Program-made: the position numbers and the translations under genes
Assembly (NCBI GenBank): GCA_947169005.1
Contig: CAMVOG010000005.1
Span: 1-24,480 of the forward strand
Length of the DNA: 24,480 bases
Source: an uncultured Clostridia bacterium
Lineage (GTDB): Bacteria; Bacillota; Clostridia; Oscillospirales; Oscillospiraceae
Direction of reading: 5' to 3'
In this document: positions 14,331-22,052 of the stretch, piece after piece
How positions within the stretch are numbered: the stretch's first letter is position 1
Layout of the letters: each line of letters starts with the position of its first letter
The notes under the pieces: model-generated
What the model saw: the letters and a program-made list of their open reading frames with translations, nothing else
Database searches by the model: none
Told to the model about the DNA's origin: nothing

Positions 14331-15101
14331 CTGTCTCAGTTCCCGCACCAGCTCCAGGCCGAAGCTCTCGGCGAAGTCCAGGCCGTCCCGCATGGCCTCC
14401 GCCGCCTCCCGGTCCGTGAAGTGCTTGGGAGAATGGGCGTCCAGCCCCAGGATGAGCTTGTTGCCCTCCTCAGCGGCGGCCTCGAAGAAGAGGCCCCGGG
14501 GATACCAGCGCAGCTCCCGCATTCCCAGGAGATTGACCTCCAGGGGGATGCCCGCCTCCTTTGCCGCCCGGCAGATACGCCGGGCCTGGGCCAGATAAAC
14601 GGCCTCGTCCCCTGTGAAGCGGGCAATATCCGGGTGGGCCACGTAGAGGAAAGCCCCGGTCTCGATGGCGGCCACCACCGTGTCCGTATAGCGCTCCAAA
14701 AGCTCCGGGTCGTCAAAGGGGCGGCCGATGTAGAAATCCGCCGTCTCGTCCCGCAGGAAGTGCTGGCCCAGCAGCAGGTACTCACAGGGCCAGTCCGCCA
14801 GCATGGTCTGCAGCTCATAGAAGGAGCGGGAAAAATACTCCGCCTCGAAGCCGATGTGCAGCTCGATCCGGTCCGCGTACTCCTCCCGGAGGGCCAGGAG
14901 GGAATCAAAGTAATCCCCTATCTGCTCCGGCTCCATGCGGATGCGGGGCCCGGTCCCCTGCCCCGGCGGAAGCGGAACATGGTCCGCAAAGCCCAGGACC
15001 TTGATCCCGGCCCGGATGGCGGCCTCCACGTACTCCCGGTCCTCCCCGGAGGCGTGGCCGCAGCGCTTGGTATGGGTGTGATAATTGGCTGTCATGGGCA
15101 T
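14328..15101 (-). CDS. PHP-domain phosphatase, histidinol-phosphatase (HisK-type)
   Basis: A 257-residue PHP-family metal phosphoesterase. Motif order is complete: H8 and H10 in NYHTHTKRCGHA, D40-H41 in GFADHV, GFEAEY, LLLGQHF, AHPD and GLDAHSP, the residues that bind the trinuclear metal centre. Length fits histidinol-phosphate phosphatase of the HisK type, which makes L-histidinol in histidine synthesis. No other his gene is near, and PHP proteins have other phosphoester substrates, so the activity is probable rather than certain. The ATG at 15101 is preceded by AGAGGTGGG; a second in-frame ATG two codons later is possible. A minus-strand terminator lies just upstream, so the gene either depends on read-through or has its own weak promoter, which I could not find. 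Confidence 0.85.
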   Translation of the reverse strand: MPMTANYHTHTKRCGHASGEDREYVEAAIRAGIKVLGFADHVPLPPGQGTGPRIRMEPEQIGDYFDSLLALREEYADRIELHIGFEAEYFSRSFYELQTMLADWPCEYLLLGQHFLRDETADFYIGRPFDDPELLERYTDTVVAAIETGAFLYVAHPDIARFTGDEAVYLAQARRICRAAKEAGIPLEVNLLGMRELRWYPRGLFFEAAAEEGNKLILGLDAHSPKHFTDREAAEAMRDGLDFAESFGLELVRELRQ

Positions 15102-15119
15102 GAAAGCCCACCTCTTTTC

Positions 15120-15165
15120 TTTAGAAAATCCACCGTTTTGCCAACAAATGAGGCAAAACGGTGGA
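15120..15165 (-). terminator. Intrinsic terminator of the TetR/small-protein operon
   Basis: Arms TCCACCGTTTTGCC (15129-15142) and its complement (15152-15165) form a perfect 14-bp stem with a 9-base loop. On the minus strand it is followed by TTTTCT. It ends the two-gene unit before the PHP gene. Confidence 0.82.
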
Positions 15166-15179
15166 GCAATACGTTCTTC

Positions 15180-15341
15180 TTATTTCTCGGCCTCACGCAC
15201 ACAGAGGCTGCCCGCGTCCCGATACCAGACGCAGACGTCACAGGTCTCGGGCTCCTCGATCAGCGAGGTTTCGCAGCGCTCGAAGAAACGGCAGAAGCCC
15301 TCGGGGTCCGTCACCCGCCCGGCCTGTTCCTCATTCGTCAT
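15180..15341 (-). CDS. Cysteine-rich small protein (53 aa), translationally coupled to TetR
   Basis: A short gene easily missed by length cut-offs. Its ATG at 15341 overlaps the TetR stop as ATGA, and AAAGGAGA lies 7 bases upstream, a strong ribosome site. The product MTNEEQAGRVTDPEGFCRFF continues with five cysteines in all (17, 23, 34, 37, 47), including a CDVC pair, and ends in AEK. It is acidic, soluble and lacks a signal peptide. The spacing of cysteines suggests a small metal-binding or redox-sensitive fold. It shares the terminator that follows. I do not recognise a family. Coupling to a regulator suggests it modulates or reports on the regulator's system. Confidence 0.7.
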   Translation of the reverse strand: MTNEEQAGRVTDPEGFCRFFERCETSLIEEPETCDVCVWYRDAGSLCVREAEK

Positions 15342-15958
15342 GGATTTTTCTCCTTTGCACCGATGCGCTCGACCCAGCCGCGGAAGCCCTCAAGCCCCAG
15401 GATACCCAGGAACGCGCCGACCTCCTGCTCGCTGATGTCCTGCCCTGTCAGCAGCCACTTCTGCAGAACGGCCAGGAGACCGTTGACAGCGTATTCCGCC
15501 ATATACTCGATCTGCCAATGGGGGCCCTCATACTGGCTCTCGATGAGCTCCACGACCGCCTTGCGCAGCAGCTCCCCCACCTTATTGAGCAGATTGCGGT
15601 TGCCGCCGATGTTCAGCAGGGCGGCATAAAATTCCCGGTCCCGATTCAGAATATCCGTCAGGAAGCTGTACACACTGCCCGGCGCGTCCAGGCCCAGGCT
15701 CAGATCCAGATTCTTCTGCTCTTCCTCAATGGTCCTGGCCAGGTCCGTCTCGATCTCCTCCAGGACCTGATGAACGCCGCTGTAGTAATTATAAAAGGTC
15801 TTGCGATTGATGTCCGCCCGCTCGGAAAGCTCCTTCACCGTGATGGATTCCAGGTCCTTCTCCGCCAGGAGGCGGGCAAAGGCGATGCGGATGGCCTTTT
15901 TGGTTTTCAGTACTCTGCGGTCGATCTTCTTGGTTTTTGTAATCTCTGTAGTGTCCAT
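15338..15958 (-). CDS. TetR/AcrR-family transcriptional regulator
   Basis: A 206-residue TetR-type regulator. The N-terminal helix-turn-helix covers roughly residues 14-60 (RRVLKTKKAIRIAFARLLAE, then ITVKELSERADINRKTFYNYY). The remainder is the helical ligand-binding and dimer domain, containing LNRDREFYAALLNIGG, of the kind found in DhaS/AcrR-like regulators. I choose ATG 15958 (MDTTEITK) over the one 13 codons upstream, because AAGGTGGAAGGG precedes it and the longer version only adds a non-conserved tail. A consensus promoter lies 84 bases upstream. Its regulated target is not evident: the small protein overlaps its 3' end and the BceAB-like operon upstream ends at a terminator. No strong operator dyad was found nearby. 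Confidence 0.9.
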   Translation of the reverse strand: MDTTEITKTKKIDRRVLKTKKAIRIAFARLLAEKDLESITVKELSERADINRKTFYNYYSGVHQVLEEIETDLARTIEEEQKNLDLSLGLDAPGSVYSFLTDILNRDREFYAALLNIGGNRNLLNKVGELLRKAVVELIESQYEGPHWQIEYMAEYAVNGLLAVLQKWLLTGQDISEQEVGAFLGILGLEGFRGWVERIGAKEKNP

Positions 15959-16041
15959 TTTCCCTTCCACCTTCTGCCCTGACCGGGCGGAAAACATGCC
16001 TGCCGGTCATCCTGGCAAGCAAAAATGTTTTCTTTCTTTCT

Positions 16042-16069
16042 ATTATAGTCACGCAAGGAAAAAAGTCAA
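16042..16069 (-). promoter_or_regulatory. Sigma-A promoter of the TetR gene
   Basis: Minus-strand TTGACT (16069-16064), a 16-bp spacer and a perfect TATAAT (16047-16042). It reads towards the TetR gene. A T/C-rich tract (TTTCTTTCTTTC on the + strand) follows in the leader. Confidence 0.72.
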
Positions 16070-16111
16070 GGGCGTGTGCAGGAAAAACGCCGTTTTTCAT
16101 CCTTTTTATGG

Positions 16112-16151
16112 AAAAAATGAGGAAGCAGCGACCCGTCTGGATCGCTGCTTC
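16112..16151 (-). terminator. Intrinsic terminator after the ABC permease gene
   Basis: A 10-bp perfect stem GAAGCAGCGA (16122-16131) / TCGCTGCTTC (16142-16151). In the minus direction it is followed by CTCATTTTTTCC. It lies 22 bases past the permease stop and separates the ABC operon from the TetR promoter. Confidence 0.82.
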
Positions 16152-16172
16152 GGAAGGAAGAATCGGTATTTC

Positions 16173-18179
16173 TCACGTGCTGACGATGGCGTAGTAGGCC
16201 CGGGCGGTGAGGCGATAGATCAGAACGTAGAAGAGGGCGAAGAGCAGGACGCAGCCCAGATTCGTCATCAGCAGCAGGGAGTTGTTGTCAATGCCGAAGA
16301 CGACGAGCATCTTGGAGATCATGGGGTAGGCGAAAAGCAGGTGCAGGCAGGCCATGACCAAGGGGGCAAAGAAGACCGTGACCACCTGGGAATTGACGGT
16401 GGAGCGGATCTCCTTTTTCGTCATACCCACCTTCTGCATGATGTCAAAGCGACTCTGGTCCTCGTAGCCCTCGGAGAGCTGCTTATAGTAGATAATGAGG
16501 GCGGCGGCCACCAGGAAGACGATGCTCAGCAGCACGCCCAGGAAGAAGAAGGTACCGTAAAGGGCAAAGTATCCCGAGCGCATATCCGAAAGGGCGAAGG
16601 TGCCGTAATAGAGTATTGCGTCCTCATCCTCCAGGGACATCTCTTGCAGCGCCTTCTGCGCGGCCTCGGCCGCCTCCCGGTCCGCCCCGTCTTCCGTGAC
16701 GTGGAAGGCCAGGGTCTGGCCGGGCGCGTGCCAGCCCAGGGAGAATTCTCTGCCGTCCGCCGTGGTCACGGCGTCCACAAGGGCAGTCCAGTCCGCCTCC
16801 GTCAGCACCAGCAGGGCCCAGCTCATGCCCTCCAGCTCCTCGTTGGGCCGCTCGATGGGTGCTTCGTCCAGCACTCCCGTGAGGGTGATGGTCTTGTCCC
16901 CGACGATAAAGCGGCCCGCCGGATAGTGATGCTGCGGGTCGTAAAGCAGGGCCTCCCCGGGGGCCAGGGACAGCTCCGTCTTCATGATCCCGTTATAATC
17001 CTCAAGGGGCATCATGTACCAGGTGCCGTATTCGCCGGTATCGTGCCCGGCGACGCCCTCCGCGTCCACTTCACCGAAGGCGGCGAAGGTGCGGTAACGC
17101 ACCAGATCCTTCTCCCGGCCCCGGGTGACGGCCAGCACCGCCTTCTCGACCCGCTCCAGAATGGCGGGATCCATGTCGGAGCCGGTTTGGTAATAGATAG
17201 TCGTCGAAAAATCATAGGGGTACTGGCGGCGCAGAGCGTCCTCCGCGCCCATGAAAAGGCAGCCCGTGGAGGAAAGCATTACCAGCACCATGGTGGCCAG
17301 GATGCACACCGAGGCCAGGCCCGCGCCGTTGCGCTTCATGCGATAGGCCATGGAGGAGACGGAGACGAAGTGCTTTGCCTGATAATAATAGCGCTTGTTC
17401 TTCTGCAGGGCCCGGCAGAGAGCCACGGAGGCGGCGATAAAAAGCAGATAGGTGCCCACAATGACCATCAGAACGGCCACAAAAAAGAGCGTGACGGCCT
17501 GGACGGGATTCGTGATCGTAACGGCCAGGTAATAGGCCCCTCCCAGAAGCAGCAGGCCAAGCACCGCCAGGGGCCAGTTGGCCCGGGGCGGCTTCTCCCC
17601 CACCGCCTCGCTTTTCAAAAGGTCCAGGGGCTTGGAAAGGCGGACCTTGGCAAAGGAGAAGAAAAGGAGCAGCAGGAAGATGAGACCGAAGACCGCCGCC
17701 GTCAGAAGGAAGGCCATAGGCTGGAAGGAGATGTGATAGGTAACGGCTCCGTAGGTGGCCCGGGCCAGCAGCAGCTCTGCCAGCTTGGAGAAAAGAGCTC
17801 CCACCGCCAGGCCAAGCACCAGGGAGAAGAGGAAGGAAAGCAGGGTCTCCCAGAACAGGATGCGGCAGAGCTTCGTCTTGTTCATGCCCAGAACGTTGTA
17901 GAGGCCGAATTCCTTATTGCGGCGGCGGATCAGCAGGGCGTTGGTGTAGAAAAGGAAGATCGCGGCAAAGACGCCGACGACGATCATGCCCAGGTTGAGG
18001 ACGATCTGGGTGGTGCGGCTGCCCATCTGCATGCTTTCGATGGAATCGGAGGCGGACAGGGTCGCCAGGATGAAGAACATCATCACCATGCCCGCTGAGG
18101 TGGCGAGATAGGGCAGGTACAGCCGTTTGTTCTTGCGCATCCCCGTCACGGCCAGGCGGGAGTAGATATTCCGGCGCAT
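16173..18179 (-). CDS. BceB-like ABC transporter permease (FtsX family)
   Basis: A 668-residue permease with about ten membrane helices. It starts with a cytoplasmic MRRNIYSRLAVTGMRKNK and one helix, then three FtsX-fold helices (about 60-85, 110-130, 155-175). Two to four further helices lie near 205-310, a large extracellular domain of roughly 200 residues spans ~320-540, and three C-terminal helices follow. The large outer loop plus ten helices is the BceB/VraG plan, used to shield lipid II-cycle targets from peptide antibiotics and to signal to a partner kinase. The sequence LIRRRNKEFGLYNVLGMNK is typical of the family. Its ATG overlaps the ATPase stop by one base (TGATG). Substrate cannot be read from sequence; bacitracin-like or host antimicrobial peptides are the usual ones. 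Confidence 0.9.
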   Translation of the reverse strand: MRRNIYSRLAVTGMRKNKRLYLPYLATSAGMVMMFFILATLSASDSIESMQMGSRTTQIVLNLGMIVVGVFAAIFLFYTNALLIRRRNKEFGLYNVLGMNKTKLCRILFWETLLSFLFSLVLGLAVGALFSKLAELLLARATYGAVTYHISFQPMAFLLTAAVFGLIFLLLLFFSFAKVRLSKPLDLLKSEAVGEKPPRANWPLAVLGLLLLGGAYYLAVTITNPVQAVTLFFVAVLMVIVGTYLLFIAASVALCRALQKNKRYYYQAKHFVSVSSMAYRMKRNGAGLASVCILATMVLVMLSSTGCLFMGAEDALRRQYPYDFSTTIYYQTGSDMDPAILERVEKAVLAVTRGREKDLVRYRTFAAFGEVDAEGVAGHDTGEYGTWYMMPLEDYNGIMKTELSLAPGEALLYDPQHHYPAGRFIVGDKTITLTGVLDEAPIERPNEELEGMSWALLVLTEADWTALVDAVTTADGREFSLGWHAPGQTLAFHVTEDGADREAAEAAQKALQEMSLEDEDAILYYGTFALSDMRSGYFALYGTFFFLGVLLSIVFLVAAALIIYYKQLSEGYEDQSRFDIMQKVGMTKKEIRSTVNSQVVTVFFAPLVMACLHLLFAYPMISKMLVVFGIDNNSLLLMTNLGCVLLFALFYVLIYRLTARAYYAIVST

Positions 18180-18943
18180 CAGACTTCACCGCCCGTCGCC
18201 AAGAGAGTGAGGGTATCGGAAATCTTCTGATAGAACTGCTCGGTGCTGCTCTCACCCCGGTAAAGCTGGTGGAAGACCTCGCCGTCCCGGATGAACAGGA
18301 CGCGGGTAGCGTGGCTGGCCGCCTTCACCGAATGGGTGACCATCAGCACGGTCTGCCCCGCCCGGTTGATGGCGGAGAAGAGGCGCAGCAGCTCGTCCGT
18401 GGAGTTGGAGTCCAGGGCGCCCGTGGGCTCGTCCGCCAGCAGCAGCTTGGGCTGGGTAATGAGGGCCCGGGCAACGGCGGCCCGCTGCTTCTGCCCGCCG
18501 GAGATCTCATAGGGGAACTTTTTCAGCAGCGGCGTCAGCCCCAGAGACTCCGCCAGGGGCTCCAGGCGGGAGCGCATCTCCCGGTAGCTGAGGCCCGCCA
18601 GCACCAGGGGCAGGAGGATATTGTCCTCCACGGAGAAGGTGTCCAGCAGGTTGAATTCCTGGAAGACGAAGCCCAGGTTGTCCCGGCGGAAGGAGGCGAT
18701 CTCGCTCTCCTTGAGCCGGTCCAGGGGCTGGCCGTCCAGGAGGATGCTGCCGGAGGTGGGCTTATCCAGGGCCGCCAGCAGGTTCAGCAGCGTGGTCTTG
18801 CCGCTGCCGCTCTCGCCCATGATGGCAAGGTACTCCCCCTGCTCAACGGAAAAGTTGACGTTTTTCAGCGCCTCCACCTGCACCGCGCCGAAGCGGGTGG
18901 TATAGACCTTGCGCAGGCCGCTGACTTCAAGAATCGAGCTCAT
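18179..18943 (-). CDS. BceA-like ABC transporter ATP-binding protein
   Basis: A 254-residue ATPase of the MacB/BceA group. Walker A is GESGSGKTT (residues 43-51), the Q-loop is Q95 in VFQEFNLLD, the signature is ISGGQKQR (147-154) and Walker B is LLLADEPTGALDS (168 onwards), followed by the H-loop MVTHS. The C-terminal extension beyond ~225 is short. It powers the permease encoded directly downstream with a one-base overlap. Upstream the gap holds a period-7 repeat and a terminator, so transcription should start within about 90 bases of the ATG; I found no confident promoter there. The proximity of the kinase/regulator pair at 19177-20896 points to detoxification control by that system. Confidence 0.93.
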   Translation of the reverse strand: MSSILEVSGLRKVYTTRFGAVQVEALKNVNFSVEQGEYLAIMGESGSGKTTLLNLLAALDKPTSGSILLDGQPLDRLKESEIASFRRDNLGFVFQEFNLLDTFSVEDNILLPLVLAGLSYREMRSRLEPLAESLGLTPLLKKFPYEISGGQKQRAAVARALITQPKLLLADEPTGALDSNSTDELLRLFSAINRAGQTVLMVTHSVKAASHATRVLFIRDGEVFHQLYRGESSTEQFYQKISDTLTLLATGGEV

Positions 18944-18993
18944 AGTGAGTTCCTCCGTTATTAGGTTTCAGGGATCAGAAGCCGTCTCTGTGT

Positions 18994-19025
18994 ACTGAGT
19001 ACTGATACTGAGTACTGATCACTGA
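18994..19025. repeat. Heptamer array ACTGANN
   Basis: ACTGA recurs at 18994, 19001, 19007, 19014 and 19021, spacings 7, 6, 7, 7. It lies 50 bases upstream of the ATPase start in the gap between the kinase and ABC operons. Confidence 0.75.
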
Positions 19026-19034
19026 CCATACTAT

Positions 19035-19080
19035 AGCAAAAAGGGAAACGCTGCGCCATCGAAGGGGCTTACGTTTCCCT
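19035..19080 (-). terminator. Probable intrinsic terminator after the histidine kinase
   Basis: AGGGAAACG (19042-19050) and CGTTTCCCT (19072-19080) form a 9-bp stem with a 21-base loop. On the minus strand it is followed by TTTTTGC. It would end the five-gene operon before the ABC pair. Confidence 0.65.
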
Positions 19081-19112
19081 CTTTCAATCTTACAATTTTG
19101 TCATTTGGAGTC

Positions 19113-19168
19113 AGTGCGCAGCGCTTAGTGCATAGTGCTTAGTGCGCAGGGCATAGTGCGCAGGGTGC
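19113..19168. repeat. Heptamer array AGYGCNN, eight units
   Basis: Eight uninterrupted 7-base units start at 19113, 19120, 19127, 19134, 19141, 19148, 19155 and 19162: AGTGCGC, AGCGCTT, AGTGCAT, AGTGCTT, AGTGCGC, AGGGCAT, AGTGCGC and AGGGTGC. It is the longest period-7 tract here and ends 8 bases from the kinase stop codon. Confidence 0.88.
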
Positions 19169-19176
19169 GAAACGTC

Positions 19177-20172
19177 TCATTCCACGCGAAAATCCCGGCG
19201 GCTGAGGTCCAGGCGGACCCGGGTGCCCTCCCCCGGTTTGGAGGTGATGGAAATGCCGTGACCCAGGCGGTCACAGACCCGCTTGCAGAGATAGAGCCCC
19301 AGGCCGCTGGCCCGCTTGTCCTGCCGGCCGTTGTAACCCGTGTAGCCCTTTTCAAAGACCCGGGGCAGGTCCGCGGGGTCGATGCCGATGCCCGTATCCT
19401 CAATGAAGAGGACGGGGCCAGGCTCCGTCCGAACGCGGATGGCGCCGGAGGGGGTATATTTCAGCGCGTTGGAGAGAAGCTGCTCCAAAACGAAGGAAAG
19501 CCACTTCTCGTCCGTCAGCACCCGGCCCTCGGCGGGCTGATAATCCAGGCTCAGGCGGCGGGAAATGAACTCCGCCGAGAAGCGCTTCACAGCCCCTCTC
19601 ACGATGGGGTCCAGGGGCAGCTCCGTAAACACGTAGTCCGTGGAGGCGGACTCCAGCCGCAGGAAGACCAGCACCATTTCCACATACTGCTCCACCCGGA
19701 ACAGCTCCGCCATAAGGCGGCGGGACGCGGGGGTGTCCTCATTCTGCAGGGTCAGACGCATGGAGGCGATGGGCGTTTTGATCTGATGGGCCCAGAGGGT
19801 GTAATAATCCACCGTGTCCATATAGCGGCGCTCCTGCTCCTCCCCCGCCGCCTGCTCCCGCTCCTGCAGCAGCCGCAGAAGGCGTCCGTAATCCTCGTCC
19901 TCCGTCGTCTCCGGCGGGGGCAGCAGCTCCGTGAGGGTATCGGGCAGCGTGCGGGCCAGGGCCTCAAGCTCTCTGTGCTTCACCCAGGCCCGGCGGAGGG
20001 AAAGGGCAAGGAAAAAGAGCCCCAGGACGGCGCTGACGGCCGCCGGGTACAGCACAGCCTCCAGGGGGAGGCTGTAGAGAGAAAAGATCAGAATAAAAAC
20101 GGCGACGAACAGCAGCCAGAACAGCAGCGCTCCCCTTCTGGCCTTCAGCCAGGACCAAAAGAACGACTTCAT
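19177..20172 (-). CDS. Intramembrane-sensing histidine kinase (BceS-like)
   Basis: A 331-residue kinase. Two helices at about 15-33 and 38-58 leave almost no outside loop, the mark of intramembrane-sensing kinases that take their signal from an ABC permease. The phosphoacceptor is H129 in LWAHQIKTPIASMRL, the N-box is LEQLLSNALKY, G1 is IEDTGIGI and G2 is ASGLGLYLCK. Length matches BceS (about 330). The ATG follows the response regulator stop by four bases with GGAG within that stop region, so they are cotranscribed. It should phosphorylate the regulator encoded just upstream and signal with the BceAB-like transporter at 16173-18943, an arrangement typical of Bce modules, though here the two halves are split by a terminator and repeat arrays. 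Confidence 0.92.
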   Translation of the reverse strand: MKSFFWSWLKARRGALLFWLLFVAVFILIFSLYSLPLEAVLYPAAVSAVLGLFFLALSLRRAWVKHRELEALARTLPDTLTELLPPPETTEDEDYGRLLRLLQEREQAAGEEQERRYMDTVDYYTLWAHQIKTPIASMRLTLQNEDTPASRRLMAELFRVEQYVEMVLVFLRLESASTDYVFTELPLDPIVRGAVKRFSAEFISRRLSLDYQPAEGRVLTDEKWLSFVLEQLLSNALKYTPSGAIRVRTEPGPVLFIEDTGIGIDPADLPRVFEKGYTGYNGRQDKRASGLGLYLCKRVCDRLGHGISITSKPGEGTRVRLDLSRRDFRVE

Positions 20173-20176
20173 ATCC

Positions 20177-20896
20177 CTACTCCACCAGATAGCCGCGGCC
20201 CACCCGCGTGCGGATGAAATCCGGGAGGCCCGCCGCGTCCAGCCGCTTGCGGAGGCGGTTGACGTTGACGGTCAGCGTATTGTCGTCCACAAAGCTGTCC
20301 GACTCCCACAGCAACTCCATGAGCCGCTCCCGGCTGACGGTCTGCCCCTTGCTCTGCAGCAGGGCCAGGAGGATGCGGTATTCATTCTTCGACAGCTCCA
20401 AACGCTTCTCGCCCACGGTCAGGGTCCCGTCCCCGGTGTTCAGCAGGGCGCCCCGATGCTCCAGCACCGGCATGGGCGCGCCGAAATCGTAGGTTCGGCG
20501 CAGGAGGGCCTGGACCTTCGCCATCAGCACGCTCTGGTCGAAGGGCTTGGCGATGAAGTCGTCGCCCCCCATGTTCATGGCCATGACCACGTTCATGTTG
20601 TCCGAGGCGGAGGAAATGAAGATCACGGGCACCCGGGAAACCTTGCGGAGCTCCCGGCACCAGTGGTAGCCGTCAAAAAAAGGCAGGGAGATATCCAGCA
20701 GCACGAGCTGCGGATCATAGGCGGCGAATTCCGCCATGACCCCCCGAAAGTCTTCCACGATGCGGGTCTCCAGGTCCCATAGGGCCGCCTGGGCCGCGAT
20801 GGCCTCGGCAATGCCCCGGTCATCCTCCACGATCAGCAGCTTATACGTTTCGGCTCCCCCCTTGCTCTCAGAAAAGCAGAATACACAGCGCGACAT
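20177..20896 (-). CDS. OmpR/PhoB-family response regulator (BceR-like); start uncertain
   Basis: A response regulator with a receiver domain (acidic pair in LLIVEDD, phosphoacceptor aspartate in LVLLDISLPF, conserved lysine in IAKPFD) and a C-terminal winged helix (VSRERLMELLWES, NTLTVNVNRLRKRL, RGYLVE). It is the partner of the kinase four bases downstream. The start is odd. Regulators of this family begin MxKLLIVEDD, but here that place reads ACG-TAT-AAG, with AGGGGGGAG 7 bases before the ACG at 20848-20846. The nearest standard codons are ATG 20896 (used here) and TTG 20902, neither with a ribosome site, and both lie inside the upstream gene. Either an ACG start is used or a recent T-to-C change or sequencing error occurred. 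The mature protein is probably 223 residues. Confidence 0.9.
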   Translation of the reverse strand: MSRCVFCFSESKGGAETYKLLIVEDDRGIAEAIAAQAALWDLETRIVEDFRGVMAEFAAYDPQLVLLDISLPFFDGYHWCRELRKVSRVPVIFISSASDNMNVVMAMNMGGDDFIAKPFDQSVLMAKVQALLRRTYDFGAPMPVLEHRGALLNTGDGTLTVGEKRLELSKNEYRILLALLQSKGQTVSRERLMELLWESDSFVDDNTLTVNVNRLRKRLDAAGLPDFIRTRVGRGYLVE

Positions 20897-22052
20897 GGAC
20901 AACCGCGAGCCCCAGGATCACCAGCGCCTGCTTCAGGCGATGCTCCGTCAGCAGGCCTACGAATTCCCGCACGGCGGCGTTGGGCCAAAAATACCACTTG
21001 GTGGCCGCGCCCATTCCGACGGCCCGCATTTTGACCCGGCGGGCCTTGAGCCCCGCGCGAAAAACGTGATAATTGGTGGTGGCATAAGCCAGCTTGCCGC
21101 CGAGGCCCGCCTCCGCCAGCTTTTCCTTGGAGAAGGCCATGTTCTGCGCCGTATCGGCGGACCGGTCCTCAGCGATGATCCGCTCCTCCGGCACTCCCTG
21201 CTCCAGCAGATAGCGGCGCATACAGGCGGCCTCGGAGATCACCTCGTCGGGCCCCTGCCCGCCGGAGACCACAAAGACCGGGGCCTTGCCTCCGGCGGCC
21301 TCCTGCTCCCGCGCGAAGCGCAGAGCCCGGTCCAGGCGACCCCGCAGGATGGGCGTGGGCGTGCCGTCCCTGCGGATGCCGCAGCCCAGGACGATGAGAA
21401 CGTCCTTGTCCTTCTCCGGCTCATAGTGCACCACGATGGCAAAGGCCGCGATGGTGCCAAGCAGCATGCACTCAAAGTACAGATACCCTGCCGCGAAAAG
21501 GGACAGCAGCAACTCGGAAAGGAAGCTCCCGTCCGGGCGGACGAAGAACAGCACCGCTTCCCCTCCCAGCAGCAGGAGGGCCAGGAGCATCCCCAGGGCA
21601 TTGACCGGGCGCTTTCCCTCGTGGCGGATCAGCGACACGTTGGAGATGAAAAGGGCCGCGGAAAAGAGCGTCAGAAAGGGCGAGGAGAGCAGCAGATAGT
21701 TTCTGGAGGCGTGCAGCAGGCTCCAGAGCAGGTCTCGCTCTCCCATGCCGCTCAGCCGCTCCGCCAGGGTGTAGATATGGGTCAGGCAGACGGAGAGGGC
21801 AAAGAGCGCGAAGCCGGAATAATAGATCGTGTTGTAGGAATAGGGGTTATAGCGAAGCTGCCGGAGGAAGGCCCGCAGCAGCAGGGCCACCGCCGCCGCG
21901 CAAAAGAGGATCGTCAAAAGCTCCGCCGGGACCTTGCCGCCCTCGCCCCCAAAGCCCAGCAGGCATGCCTCCGCCGCCGCGTAGACGGCGGCAAGGATCG
22001 CCAGGTTCCAGACCTTTGGCTTTTTGTCCAGGCTGTCGAAGGGAATACGCAT
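20868..22052 (-). CDS. DUF218/YdcF-type domain protein with N-terminal membrane region
   Basis: A 394-residue membrane protein. At least six hydrophobic helices (about 15-33, 43-60, 76-95, 120-137, 152-170 and 180-208) precede a soluble DUF218 domain from ~215 (DVLIVLGCGIRRDGTPTP, VVSGGQGPDEVISEA, RSADTAQNMAFS, YATTNYHVFRA), and one further helix closes the protein. DUF218 members such as SanA, YdcF and ElyC are linked to envelope integrity and undecaprenyl-phosphate metabolism. The charged and polar residues of the domain (GGQGPDE, ED-RSADTAQN) are kept. The start is ATG 22052, which overlaps the STAS-kinase stop by one base (TGATG). Position just before a Bce-like regulatory pair suggests an envelope-stress role. 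Confidence 0.88.
   Translation of the reverse strand: MRIPFDSLDKKPKVWNLAILAAVYAAAEACLLGFGGEGGKVPAELLTILFCAAAVALLLRAFLRQLRYNPYSYNTIYYSGFALFALSVCLTHIYTLAERLSGMGERDLLWSLLHASRNYLLLSSPFLTLFSAALFISNVSLIRHEGKRPVNALGMLLALLLLGGEAVLFFVRPDGSFLSELLLSLFAAGYLYFECMLLGTIAAFAIVVHYEPEKDKDVLIVLGCGIRRDGTPTPILRGRLDRALRFAREQEAAGGKAPVFVVSGGQGPDEVISEAACMRRYLLEQGVPEERIIAEDRSADTAQNMAFSKEKLAEAGLGGKLAYATTNYHVFRAGLKARRVKMRAVGMGAATKWYFWPNAAVREFVGLLTEHRLKQALVILGLAVVHVALCILLF

Noticed and set aside
15801..18098. A 765-codon + strand frame opposite the ABC permease
   Set aside because: Translation is Gly/His/Gln-rich antisense product of membrane codons and crosses the TetR gene, its promoter and a terminator.
19113..19168. 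Possible CRISPR array
   Set aside because: Units are contiguous 7-mers without unique spacers and no cas genes are present.
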